Positions 17,603 through 25,780 of a stretch of DNA of 64,000 nucleotides are shown here, piece after piece. The notes under the pieces were generated by a model. The model was not told where the DNA came from, made no database searches, and worked only from the letters and a program-made list of their open reading frames with translations. Both the position numbers and the translations under genes were made by a program. Within the stretch, counting starts at the first letter, position 1, and each line of letters opens with the position of its first letter. This DNA is from CAWDDG01 sp963801065 (lineage in GTDB: Bacteria > Actinomycetota > Actinomycetes > Jiangellales > Jiangellaceae): positions 496,001 to 560,000 of the forward strand of contig CAWDDG010000008.1 of NCBI GenBank assembly GCA_963801065.1, in the 5' to 3' direction.

Positions 17603-17666
17603 GTGATCATGCAACTTCTGCGCGACACGCTTCGCCCGGCGTGTCGCGCAGAAGTTGCATGATCAC
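17603..17666. repeat. Long perfect inverted repeat, TGATCATGCA family copy 1
   Basis: Arm 17603-17630 and arm 17639-17666 are perfect 28-nt complements separated by 8 nt. The arm contains TGATCATGCAACTTCTGCGC and ends in GACACGC. It fills the gap between the convergent MarR and Rrf2 genes (10 bp from each stop). The same arm sequence recurs at 25670 and 30837. The RNA of either strand would form a very stable hairpin, so bidirectional termination is a plausible role. Confidence 0.9.
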
Positions 17667-17676
17667 GGCAGGTGGT

Positions 17677-18132
17677 TCAGCGGCGCGCCCACGAGTCCGG
17701 GCGCTCGACGAGGGCGCGGACATGCTCGGGGAGCCGCTCGGCGAGGACGTCGGCCACCGTCGTCTCCTCCAGCACCTCGCGCAGGCTGGCCCGGACGGCG
17801 ACCCAGACGTCGGTCAGCGGCGCCGCCGGTCCCGGGTACGCGGTGTCCTCGGGTGGCCTGCCGCGTACCGCGGCAAGCGGGCCCTCGGCCGCACGGATGA
17901 CGTCGGCGAGTTGAATCTCCGCCGGGTCCCTCGTGAGGCGGTATCCACCGGCGGCGCCCCGTTGGGCGTCGAGCAGGCCGGCGCGGCGGAGGTCTCCCAG
18001 GATGGCCTCGAGGAACTTGCCGGGGATGTCCTGCGAGTCGGCGATCTGCTGGCGCGTCGCGCCATGTGGCATCCGCGACGCCAGCTCGATCACTGCGCGC
18101 ACGGCGTAGTCGGCGCGGGCGGTGACGTGCAC
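17677..18132 (-). CDS. Rrf2-family transcriptional regulator (no cysteines)
   Basis: A 151-residue Rrf2 winged-helix regulator. The GTG at 18132 gives the canonical start MHVTARADYAVRAVIELASR; a TTG at 18144 would add four residues. It continues with ATRQQIADSQDIPGKFLEAI and LGDLRRAGLLDAQRGAAGGY. The protein contains no Cys at all, so it cannot hold the Fe-S cluster of IscR/NsrR/RsrR and is closer in type to CymR. It lies downstream of, and on the same strand as, an ABC importer of the sulfonate/taurine/nitrate class, so control of sulfur or nitrogen uptake is the likely job. Its stop is 10 bp from the palindromic repeat. Confidence 0.88.
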   Translation of the reverse strand: MHVTARADYAVRAVIELASRMPHGATRQQIADSQDIPGKFLEAILGDLRRAGLLDAQRGAAGGYRLTRDPAEIQLADVIRAAEGPLAAVRGRPPEDTAYPGPAAPLTDVWVAVRASLREVLEETTVADVLAERLPEHVRALVERPDSWARR

Positions 18133-18147
18133 GACCGCATCCAACCA

Positions 18148-18996
18148 CTAGAGCCGAAGCGCTCCGAGCCCCCTGCGACGTCTGACGCCGTTGGCGATGC
18201 TGCTGAAGATCCCGTCGACCGCCATCCCGATGACCAGAATGACGATCATGACGGCGATCAGCCGCGGGGCATCGGCGAACTCGCGCGCAAAGCTCAGGTC
18301 GTTACCCAGGGACGGCTGCTGCGCGATGATGACCAGGATCTCGCCGGCCATCAGGCTGCGCCAGGCGAACGCCCAGCCCTGCTTCAGCCCGGCCAGGTAC
18401 GCGGGCAGCGCGGCGGGCATGACCACCGAGGTGTAGAGGGTGACGCCACGTGCCCCGAGCACCCGGGCGGCGCGAAGTAGTTGTGGTGAGAGATCGTCGA
18501 TGCCGGAGATCAGGCCGTTGGCGATCGACGGAGCTGCGCCGAGCACCACCACGAAGAGGATCGCCTGCTCGCTGAGCTTGAACAGCAGGATCGCGAGCGG
18601 GAACCAGGCGATCGACGGCATCGTCTGCAAACCGGTGATCAGGGAACCGACGGCTGTGCGCAGCACGCGTACCCGGACCACGGCGAGCCCGACGGCGGTG
18701 CCGACCAGGATCGAGAGCGAGTAGCCGACCGCTGCCCGTCGCATGGTCGTGCCGATGGCCTGCCAGAGCTCGGCGCCACCGAGCCGTTCGAGCAGTTCCT
18801 TCCCGACGGTGGCCGGACCAGGCAGCACCCATGGCGGACGAAATCCCGACCACACGACCGCCTGCCAGATGGCCAACGCGATGCCGAGTGCGGCGAGCAT
18901 CGGCCAGGCCCGGCTCCACAGCTTTCGACCGATTCGGCGAGGCTCGTGTTCCGCAGTCGTTCCGGTCGGGTCCAGGACGGCGTCCGGGGCGCTCAC
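18148..18996 (-). CDS. ABC transporter permease (SsuC/TauC/NrtB type)
   Basis: A 282-residue inner-membrane permease with six predicted helices. A basic N-terminus is followed by AWPMLAALGIALAIWQAVVW. The cytoplasmic EAA loop is visible as LSPQLLRAARVLGARGVTLY followed by TSVVMPAALPAYLAGLKQG. The periplasmic signature TMPSIAWFPLAILLFKLSEQ is typical of sulfonate/taurine/nitrate permeases. The GTG at 18996 overlaps the stop of the ATPase gene (GTGA), so the two are translationally coupled. Confidence 0.93.
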   Translation of the reverse strand: MSAPDAVLDPTGTTAEHEPRRIGRKLWSRAWPMLAALGIALAIWQAVVWSGFRPPWVLPGPATVGKELLERLGGAELWQAIGTTMRRAAVGYSLSILVGTAVGLAVVRVRVLRTAVGSLITGLQTMPSIAWFPLAILLFKLSEQAILFVVVLGAAPSIANGLISGIDDLSPQLLRAARVLGARGVTLYTSVVMPAALPAYLAGLKQGWAFAWRSLMAGEILVIIAQQPSLGNDLSFAREFADAPRLIAVMIVILVIGMAVDGIFSSIANGVRRRRGLGALRL

Positions 18997-19787
18997 TCGT
19001 CGCCTCCCGTCCGCTGGGTCTGCAGGCGGTCGGTGAGCCAGCGGGCGCGTTCGCTCACCTCGGCGGAGTCGATCCGGCGCGGCCGAGCGATGTCGATGGG
19101 GATGTCGACGTCGACCCGGCCGGGTGCCGGAGCCAACAGGACGACCCGGTCGCCGAGCCGGACCGCCTCGCGGACGTTGTGCGTGACGAACACGACCGTC
19201 AGCTCGCGCTCGCGCCAGATCCGCTCGATCTCGTCGTGCAGGACGTCGCGGGTGAGGGCGTCCAGGGCACCGAACGGCTCGTCCATGAGGAGCACGGATG
19301 CGTCCTGTGCCAGCGCACGAGCGAGTGCGACGCGCTGACGCATCCCTCCGGACAGCTCGTGCGGACGCTTGCGCTCCAGACCGCCGAGCTGGACGAGCTG
19401 GAGCAGCTCGGCGACGCGTGCTGCCCGTGCGTCCCGGGGGATGCCCGCGAGCTTCAGGGCGAGCGAGATGTTGCCGCCCACGGTCAGCCACGGGAACAGC
19501 GTCGCGTCCTGGAACATCATGGCGATGCGCCGGCCACCGAGATCCACGGTGCCGGCGCTGGGTTCGTCGAGCCCGGCGAGCAGGTTGAGCAGCGTGCTCT
19601 TCCCGCAACCGGACCGGCCGAGCAGACAGACGAACTGACCGGCCGGGACATCGAGATCCAGGCCGCCCAGCGCGACCGTCTGGCTGGCGCCATGGCCGAA
19701 CGTCTTGACGACCTTCGTGACGCGGACGGCGGCCTCGTCGAGCGCCGAGGCGCCGACGAGGCCGGTCTGGCTGACGGACGTGCTCAT
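18993..19787 (-). CDS. ABC transporter ATP-binding protein (SsuB/TauB type)
   Basis: A 264-residue ATPase with Walker A GRSGCGKSTLLNLLAG, Q-loop MMFQDATLFPWLTVGGNI, ABC signature LSGGMRQRVALARALA, Walker B VLLMDEPFGALD, and H-loop VVFVTHNVREAV. The Q-loop sequence with LFPWLTV is the hallmark of the SsuB/TauB/NrtD branch. It overlaps by 4 bp both the permease downstream and the binding-protein gene upstream, which makes a tight three-gene operon. Confidence 0.94.
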   Translation of the reverse strand: MSTSVSQTGLVGASALDEAAVRVTKVVKTFGHGASQTVALGGLDLDVPAGQFVCLLGRSGCGKSTLLNLLAGLDEPSAGTVDLGGRRIAMMFQDATLFPWLTVGGNISLALKLAGIPRDARAARVAELLQLVQLGGLERKRPHELSGGMRQRVALARALAQDASVLLMDEPFGALDALTRDVLHDEIERIWRERELTVVFVTHNVREAVRLGDRVVLLAPAPGRVDVDIPIDIARPRRIDSAEVSERARWLTDRLQTQRTGGDE

Positions 19788-20842
19788 CCTGCTGACACCT
19801 CGTCTTCGCCGTCTTCCTCGAGCAGCTTGTTGAGCGAGCTGAGGTCGTAGAGGCCGTCGAGCTCGACGGGATCGAGCAGGCCGACTGCCTCGGCATGCTC
19901 GGCGCCGGTGAGCAGCGACTGTGCCACCGGATCGACGGTGAACTGGACGTTCTCCCAGGCTGCAGCCAGCAGGTCGGGGTTGATCTCGTCGCCGGTCAGC
20001 GCCTTGATGGCCTCGTTGACGACGCTCTGGGCCTCCTGGGGGTCAGAGTCGATGAGCTCGATGGCCTCCCGCTCGCCCGCGATCAGCTGTTCGACCAGCA
20101 GCGGATTCTCCTGGAGGAACTCCGTGCTGACGATCAGCTGGGTGGTGACGAACTGACCGTCCGGCCACAGGTCGGCCTCGTCGACGAGGACGTGGGCGCC
20201 GGCCTCGGTCACCAGCCTGGTAGCCCACGGCTCCGGCAGCCAGCCACCGTCGATCGCGCCGCTGGCGAAGGCGTTCAGCGTGTCGCCGTTCGACATCGGG
20301 GTGATGCTGACGTCGCCGCCGCCCTCCTCGGTGGTCTCGTAGCCCTGCTCCTTGAGCCAGAAGCGCAACGCCACGTCCTGGGTGTTGCCGAGCTGGGGTG
20401 TCGCCAACGTCTTGTCCGCCAGGTCCTCCGGCGAGTCGATGCCCTCGCGCACGACGAGGAACGCGCCGTTGGCCGCAGCTCCGGACACGACCCGCAGCGC
20501 TGCGCCGCTGCTCTGCGCGTAGCCGTTGATGGTCGGGTTGGGGCCGATGAAGGTCGCGTCGATCGCGCCGGCGAACAGCGCCTCGATCGCCTCGCCGCCG
20601 GCGTTGAACGTGGTGGTCTCGAGCTGCACGTCGCCGAGGTGGTCCTGGAAGATCCCGTTCTGTACGCCGATCAGAGCCGGGGCATGGGTGAAGTTGGGGA
20701 AGTAGCCGAGCCGGAGCGTGGTCGCCGTTGCTTCGCCGCTGCCGGACGTCGGCTCGGTCTCGTCGCCCCCGCCGCAGCTCGCCAGCAGCGTTGCTGCGGT
20801 CAGGGCGGCGATGGCCGTGCCGAGTCGTGCGCGCGCGAACAT
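19784..20842 (-). CDS. ABC transporter substrate-binding lipoprotein (SsuA/NMT1-like)
   Basis: A 352-residue exported lipoprotein. The signal peptide FARARLGTAIAALTAATLL ends in the lipobox LLASC, and a Gly/Glu/Thr-rich linker follows. The mature protein begins LRLGYFPNFTHAPALIGVQN, typical of NMT1/SsuA-like periplasmic-binding folds, with FAGAIDATFIGPNPTINGYA and SGAIDGGWLPEPWATRLV downstream. Aliphatic sulfonates, taurine or nitrate are the known ligand types; sequence alone does not choose between them. It is the first gene of the importer operon, about 160 bp from the divergent icmA start. Confidence 0.92.
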   Translation of the reverse strand: MFARARLGTAIAALTAATLLASCGGGDETEPTSGSGEATATTLRLGYFPNFTHAPALIGVQNGIFQDHLGDVQLETTTFNAGGEAIEALFAGAIDATFIGPNPTINGYAQSSGAALRVVSGAAANGAFLVVREGIDSPEDLADKTLATPQLGNTQDVALRFWLKEQGYETTEEGGGDVSITPMSNGDTLNAFASGAIDGGWLPEPWATRLVTEAGAHVLVDEADLWPDGQFVTTQLIVSTEFLQENPLLVEQLIAGEREAIELIDSDPQEAQSVVNEAIKALTGDEINPDLLAAAWENVQFTVDPVAQSLLTGAEHAEAVGLLDPVELDGLYDLSSLNKLLEEDGEDEVSAG

Positions 20843-20929
20843 GTGTCTGAGATCCCCTCGATAACCCCGCTAAAGAGATAGGAAAAGTAGGGCAACGGGC
20901 GGGCGCTGCGCAAGTGGACGCGCGACCTT

Positions 20930-20946
20930 GTCTCGCAGCACGAGAC
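20930..20946. promoter_or_regulatory. Inverted repeat in the icmA / ABC-importer divergent region
   Basis: GTCTCG-CAGCA-CGAGAC is a perfect 6-5-6 inverted repeat. It lies in the 160-bp region between the divergent binding-protein gene (start 20842) and icmA (start 21003). Its position 57 bp upstream of icmA makes it a candidate operator. No regulator can be assigned, although the nearby Rrf2 or MarR proteins are possible. Confidence 0.35.
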
Positions 20947-21002
20947 GAGAGACGATTACTTTGACGTCCTACTATTGGGGCATCGATGCCGTGGGAGGCA
21001 GA

Positions 21003-22712
21003 GTGGACCCGCACGAGATCGAGGCCGGACGGCGGCGCTGGCAGGCCCGGATCGACGCCGGGCGCGAGGCCGGCCAGATCCGCGACGCGGACTTCACGAC
21101 ACTGTCCGGCGTCGAGGTCGACCCGGTGTACGGCCCGCCCGAGGGCACCGCCGATCCGCGGTTCGAACGGATCGGCTGGCCGGGCGAGTACCCGTTCACG
21201 AGAGGGCTCTACGCGACGGGCTACCGGGGCCGGACATGGACGATCCGTCAGTTCGCCGGCTTCGGCAACGCGCACCAGACCAACGAGCGCTACAAGATGA
21301 TCCTGCGCTCAGGTGGGGGAGGGCTTTCGGTCGCATTCGACATGCCGACGCTCATGGGTCGCGACTCCGACGACGACCGCTCGCTTGGCGAGGTCGGCCA
21401 CTGCGGTGTCGCGATCGACTCGGCCGTCGACATGGCCGCACTGTTCGACGGCATCCCGCTGGGCGACGTCACGACGTCGATGACGATCAGTGGTCCGGCA
21501 GTTCCGATCTTCTGCATGTACCTCGTCGCCGCCGAGCGCCAGGGCGTCGACCCAGGCGTTCTCAACGGCACGCTGCAGACCGACATCTTCAAGGAGTACA
21601 TCGCGCAGAAGGAGTGGCTGTTCGCGCCGGAGCCGCACCTGCGCCTGATCGCGGACCTGATGGAGTACTGCGCCGAGCGCATCCCCGCGTACAAGCCGCT
21701 CTCCGTCTCGGGCTACCACATCCGAGAGGCCGGGGCGACGGCGGCGCAAGAGCTCGCGTTCACGCTCGCCGACGGGTTCGGCTACGTCGAGCTCGGGCTG
21801 TCGCGAGGACTCGACGTCGACGAGTTCGCGCCCGGGCTGTCCTTCTTCTTCGACGCCCACCTGGACTTCTTCGAGGAGATCGCGAAGTTCCGAGCCGCCC
21901 GCCGGATCTGGGCGCGGTGGATGCGTGACACCTACGGCGCCAAGACCGACAAGGCGCAGTGGCTGCGCTTCCACACCCAGACCGCCGGCGTGTCGCTGAC
22001 GGGGCACCAGCCGTACAACAACGTCGTCCGGACCGCCGTCGAGGCGCTGGCCGCGGTCCTGGGCGGCACCAACTCCCTGCACACGAATGCCCTGGACGAG
22101 GTGCTCGCCCTTCCCACGGAACAGGCCGCCGAGATCGCTGTTCGTACCCAGCAGGTGCTGATGGAGGAGACGGGCGTCGCCAACGTCGCCGACCCGCTGG
22201 GCGGCTCGTGGTACGTCGAGGCACTCACCGACCGGCTCGAGGCCGAGGCCGAGGCCGTATTCGACAAGATCCGCGGGATGGGCGAGACGGAGACCCGGTG
22301 GCAGCGGGCCTACGGCCCGATGACGGCCGGCATCCTCCGCGGCATCGAGGACGGCTGGTTCATGTCCGAGATCGCCGAGTCCGCCTTCTGGTATCAGCAG
22401 CAGCTCGAGAAGGGCGAGAAGCGGGTGGTCGGCGTCAACGTCCACACCGACACGGTCACTGGCGACGTCGACATCCTGCGCGTCTCGCACGAGGTCGAGC
22501 ACGAGCAGCGGCGAGCCTTGAGCGAGCGCAGGGCTGCCCGTGACGACGCCACCGTCAATGCGGCGCTGACGCGCATGGTCGCGGCCGCGAGAGGCAGCGA
22601 GAACATCATCCCGTCGATGCTCGACGCCGCGCGCGCCGAGGCCACGCTGGGCGAGATCTGCGACGCGCTCCGCGCCGAGTGGGGCGTGTACTCGGAACCC
22701 GCCCGCTTCTGA
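21003..22712 (+). CDS. icmA: Isobutyryl-CoA mutase large subunit IcmA
   Basis: It interconverts isobutyryl-CoA and n-butyryl-CoA with adenosylcobalamin, linking valine degradation to butyryl/crotonyl-CoA. The 569-residue protein matches IcmA in length and in blocks such as DADFTTLSGVEVDPVYGP, YPFTRGLYATGYRGRTWTIR and HQTNERYKMIL. It has the substrate TIM barrel but no C-terminal B12-binding domain, so it needs a separate small subunit (IcmB), which is not in this window. At the position of the carboxylate-binding Arg of methylmalonyl-CoA mutase it has Gln202 (KEYIAQKEW), as expected for a mutase of non-carboxylated substrate. GTG 21003 follows GGGAGG (20993-20998); GTG 20991 is an in-frame alternative. 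Confidence 0.9.
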   Translation: MDPHEIEAGRRRWQARIDAGREAGQIRDADFTTLSGVEVDPVYGPPEGTADPRFERIGWPGEYPFTRGLYATGYRGRTWTIRQFAGFGNAHQTNERYKMILRSGGGGLSVAFDMPTLMGRDSDDDRSLGEVGHCGVAIDSAVDMAALFDGIPLGDVTTSMTISGPAVPIFCMYLVAAERQGVDPGVLNGTLQTDIFKEYIAQKEWLFAPEPHLRLIADLMEYCAERIPAYKPLSVSGYHIREAGATAAQELAFTLADGFGYVELGLSRGLDVDEFAPGLSFFFDAHLDFFEEIAKFRAARRIWARWMRDTYGAKTDKAQWLRFHTQTAGVSLTGHQPYNNVVRTAVEALAAVLGGTNSLHTNALDEVLALPTEQAAEIAVRTQQVLMEETGVANVADPLGGSWYVEALTDRLEAEAEAVFDKIRGMGETETRWQRAYGPMTAGILRGIEDGWFMSEIAESAFWYQQQLEKGEKRVVGVNVHTDTVTGDVDILRVSHEVEHEQRRALSERRAARDDATVNAALTRMVAAARGSENIIPSMLDAARAEATLGEICDALRAEWGVYSEPARF

Positions 22713-22768
22713 CCCACAAGTCCCGACCTCGTTGGCGGAGCGGCCCGGCCGCGGGGGAGGATGGGCGT

Positions 22769-23692
22769 ATGAGTGCGGAGAGCTTCATGCGCCCTGGTGC
22801 GGTCGACCTGTCGGCGCTGGCGGCACGTTCGCGACCGCCGGCGGCCTCGGCGAACGGCTCCGCTGCCTCGGGCGTCGTCGTCGACGTCACCGAGGCGACG
22901 TTCGAGGCCGAGGTGCTGACCCGGTCGACGTCGGTTCCGGTCGTCATCGACTTCTGGGCCGACTGGTGCGAGCCGTGCAAACAGCTCTCACCGATCCTCG
23001 AGAAGCTGGCGCGGGAGTACGACGGACGGATCCTGCTCGCCAGGATCGACGTCGACGCCAACCAGCAGCTCGGCGCCGCCTTCCAGGTGCAGTCGATCCC
23101 GTCCGTGTTCGCGGTGCTCAAGGGCCAGCCGGTGCCGCTGTTCCAGGGCGCGATGCCCGAGCCGCAGGTCCGCGAGGTGCTGGAGCAGCTGCTCAAGGTC
23201 GCGGCGGCCAACGGGGTGTCCGGGCGCCTGGCGGTCCAGCCCACCGACGCGGCCGAGACCGAGCCGGCCGAACCTCCACACGACCCGAGATACGACGATG
23301 CGTACGAGGCGATCGAGAAGGGCGACTTCGACGCTGCCGCCGCGGCGTACCGGGGGCTGCTGGACGAGTCGCCGGCTGACGCCGACGCCAAGGCCGGACT
23401 GGCCCAGGTCGAGCTGTTCCGTCGCACCAGCGCCCTCGAGGCTGCGGCCGTCCACAAGACCGCCGACGAGCATCTGGCCGATGTCGACGCGCAGCTGGCA
23501 GCGGCCGATGTCGATCTCGTGGCGGGCCAGGTCGACGACGCGTTCGGCCGGCTGGTGGGGACGGTTCGGCGATTGGACGGCGAGGACCGCGAGAAGGTGC
23601 GTGCCCGGTTGCTCGAGCTCTTCGAGATCGTCGGCCAGACCGACCCACGGGTCGTGAAGGCCCGGTCCGCGCTGGCCAGCGCCTTGTTCTAG
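22769..23692 (+). CDS. YbbN/CnoX-type thioredoxin with TPR tail
   Basis: A 307-residue co-chaperone-like protein. A disordered 35-residue N-terminus leads into a thioredoxin domain with WADWCEPCKQLSP (active-site C67-E-P-C70) and the cis-Pro loop FQVQSIPSVFAVL. A C-terminal helical TPR-like domain follows (DAYEAIEKGDFDAAAAAYRG through to LLELFEIVGQTDPRVVKARS). The two cysteines suggest redox activity, although the CEPC pair is less common than CGPC. ATG 22769 has GGGGGAGG upstream. It stands between icmA and the convergent glgB, and its stop is 3 bp from a hairpin repeat. Confidence 0.9.
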   Translation: MSAESFMRPGAVDLSALAARSRPPAASANGSAASGVVVDVTEATFEAEVLTRSTSVPVVIDFWADWCEPCKQLSPILEKLAREYDGRILLARIDVDANQQLGAAFQVQSIPSVFAVLKGQPVPLFQGAMPEPQVREVLEQLLKVAAANGVSGRLAVQPTDAAETEPAEPPHDPRYDDAYEAIEKGDFDAAAAAYRGLLDESPADADAKAGLAQVELFRRTSALEAAAVHKTADEHLADVDAQLAAADVDLVAGQVDDAFGRLVGTVRRLDGEDREKVRARLLELFEIVGQTDPRVVKARSALASALF

Positions 23693-23695
23693 TCC

Positions 23696-23748
23696 GCGAT
23701 CTTGAGACATGTGCGGCGGTCCGACGCGCGTAATTGTCTCAAGATCGC
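23696..23748. repeat. Inverted repeat GCGATCTTGAGACA, convergent-gene hairpin
   Basis: GCGATCTTGAGACA (23696-23709) is perfectly complementary to TGTCTCAAGATCGC (23735-23748) across a 25-nt loop. It occupies the gap between the convergent thioredoxin and glgB genes. Its layout matches the TGATCATGCA hairpins (GATC core near the outer end, long arm, variable loop), but the arm sequence is different, so it may belong to a second repeat family. Confidence 0.85.
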
Positions 23749-23758
23749 CGGGGGCTGG

Positions 23759-25636
23759 TCATACCGGGCGGAGCCACAGGGTGCCCAATGGAGGCAGCCG
23801 GAGCTCCGCGGACGTGGGCCTCCCGTGCCAGGACACGTCGTCGGTCTCGACCTCGCCGAGGTTGCCGACGCCCGAGCCGCCGTAGTCGGCCGCGTCGGTG
23901 TTGACGACCTCGACCCACGGTCCCGCGACGGGTAGACCGAGTCGGTAGTGCTCGTGGGGCAGCGCGGAGAAGTTGGCGACACAGGCGAGCACCGACCCGT
24001 CCGAGCCCCAGCGCAGGAATGAGAAGACGTTGCCGGCGGCATCGTTCGCGTCGATCCACTCGAACCCGGCAGGATCCGCGTCCTGGGTCCACAGTGCCGG
24101 GCTGGCCCGGTAGACGCGGTTGAGGTCCGCGACCAGCTTCTGCACGCCGGCATGGTCGGAGTGCTCCAGCAGCCACCAGTCCAGCTCGCGCGACTCCGCC
24201 CACTCCGACTCCTGGCCGAACTCGCCGCCCATGAACAGCAGCTGCTTTCCCGGATGCGCCCACATCATGGTCAGGAAGGCCCGCAGGTTCGCCAGTTGCT
24301 GCCATCGGTCGCCCGGCATCTTGCGGAGCAGCGATCCCTTGCCGTGCACCACCTCGTCGTGCGAGAGCGGGAGCAGGAAGTTCTCGCTGTACGCGTACAT
24401 CAGCGAGAACGTCATCTGATGGTGGTGGTACTGCCGGTGGATCGGGTCGTGTGACATGTACCCGAGCGAGTCGCTCATCCAGCCCATGTTCCATTTCAGG
24501 CCGAAGCCGAGACCGCCCAGATGCGTCGGCTTGGTGACTCCGGGCCAGGCCGTCGACTCCTCGGCAATGGTGACGACCCCGGGCACCCGCCGGTACGCCG
24601 TGGCGTTCACCTCCTGGAGGAACGAGATCGCCTCGAGGTTCTCGCGTCCGCCGTAGACGTTGGGCAGCCACTTACCGTCCGGCCGCGAGTAGTCCAGGTA
24701 GAGCATCGAGGCGACGGCATCGACCCGCAGGCCGTCGACATGGAACTCCTCGAGCCAGTAGAGCGCGTTTGCCACCAGGAAGTTGCGCACCTCGTGGCGG
24801 CCGAAGTTGAAGACATAGGTGCCCCAGTCCGGCTGTTCGCCGCGGCGCGGGTCCGCGTGCTCGTAGAGGGGGGTGCCGTCGAATCGGGCGAGTGCCCATT
24901 CGTCCCTCGGGAAGTGGCCGGGGACCCAGTCGACGATCACACCGATGCCGACCTGGTGGAGACGGTCGACCAGGTAGCGGAAGTCGTCCGGGGAGCCGAA
25001 CCGGGCGGTCGGCGCGAAGTACGACGTGACCTGGTACCCCCACGACCCGCCGTACGGGTGCTCCGCGACGGGCAGCAGCTCGACATGAGTGAAACCCATG
25101 TCGACCGCGTAAGCCGGCAGCTCGTCGGCCAGGTCGCGGTAGGACCGCCCGCGCCGCCACGACCCGAGGTGCACCTCGTAGACCGACATCGGCCGGGCAT
25201 GTGCGCTGCCCGCCTGACCGCGGGCGCTCATCCAGTCGTCGTCGGCCCACTCGTACGACGATGTGAAGACGACCGATGCCGTCGCCGGGGGAGCTTCGGC
25301 GCGGAACGCCAGCGGGTCGGCCCGCAACTGCCACGAACCGTCGGCTCCGTGCACCTCGAACTTGTAGTGCGTGCCGTCGCCGGCGCCGGGCACGAACAGC
25401 CCCCACACACCGCTGCTCTCGAGCGCGCGCATCTCGTGGCCTTCGCCGTTCCAGCCGTTGAAGTCACCCACGACACGGACGCCGCGTGCGTTCGGCGCCC
25501 ACACCGCGAAGGCCGTGCCCTTCGTCTTTCCGACGCTCCGCACGTGTGCGCCGAGGACATCCCAGAGCCGCTCATGGCGGCCCTCGCCGATCAGGTGGAG
25601 GTCCACCTCGCCGAGGAGCGGCGGCACTGCTGTCAT
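23759..25636 (-). CDS. glgB: 1,4-alpha-glucan branching enzyme
   Basis: It forms alpha-1,6 branches in the storage glucan made by GlgE. In 625 residues it has the CBM48 domain ([30 protein letters not shown]) and a GH13 barrel with [20 protein letters not shown]. The nucleophile Asp is in [16 protein letters not shown], the acid Glu in [12 protein letters not shown] and the third site in [14 protein letters not shown]. It lacks the extra N1 domain of longer actinobacterial GlgB proteins (about 720 residues). ATG 25636 is chosen because upstream in-frame sequence runs into the intergenic repeat. In many actinobacteria it is the last gene of a glgE-treS-mak-glgB operon; here it is separated from mak by about 5.3 kb. 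Confidence 0.95.
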   Translation of the reverse strand: MTAVPPLLGEVDLHLIGEGRHERLWDVLGAHVRSVGKTKGTAFAVWAPNARGVRVVGDFNGWNGEGHEMRALESSGVWGLFVPGAGDGTHYKFEVHGADGSWQLRADPLAFRAEAPPATASVVFTSSYEWADDDWMSARGQAGSAHARPMSVYEVHLGSWRRGRSYRDLADELPAYAVDMGFTHVELLPVAEHPYGGSWGYQVTSYFAPTARFGSPDDFRYLVDRLHQVGIGVIVDWVPGHFPRDEWALARFDGTPLYEHADPRRGEQPDWGTYVFNFGRHEVRNFLVANALYWLEEFHVDGLRVDAVASMLYLDYSRPDGKWLPNVYGGRENLEAISFLQEVNATAYRRVPGVVTIAEESTAWPGVTKPTHLGGLGFGLKWNMGWMSDSLGYMSHDPIHRQYHHHQMTFSLMYAYSENFLLPLSHDEVVHGKGSLLRKMPGDRWQQLANLRAFLTMMWAHPGKQLLFMGGEFGQESEWAESRELDWWLLEHSDHAGVQKLVADLNRVYRASPALWTQDADPAGFEWIDANDAAGNVFSFLRWGSDGSVLACVANFSALPHEHYRLGLPVAGPWVEVVNTDAADYGGSGVGNLGEVETDDVSWHGRPTSAELRLPPLGTLWLRPV

Positions 25637-25669
25637 CTCGCCGACCCTAGTCGGCCGCACGCGAACCTC

Positions 25670-25701
25670 GCGTTGATCATGCAATTTCTGTGCGACACGC
25701 C
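25670..25701 (+). repeat. Half copy of the TGATCATGCA repeat (copy 2)
   Basis: A single arm of the repeat family. It matches the left arm at 30837-30868 at 30 of 32 positions, in the same orientation, with C-to-T changes at two sites. No complementary second arm follows. It lies just upstream of the glgB start and downstream of the large secreted-protein gene, at the right place to mark one edge of the island that separates glgB from mak. Confidence 0.85.
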
Positions 25702-25780
25702 CGCAGCCGTGTGGCGGACAGCCAGGAAGGGGGCCGACCAGCCGGCCGGCCCCCTCCCTGGCGTCAGGCGTTACCTCCTC

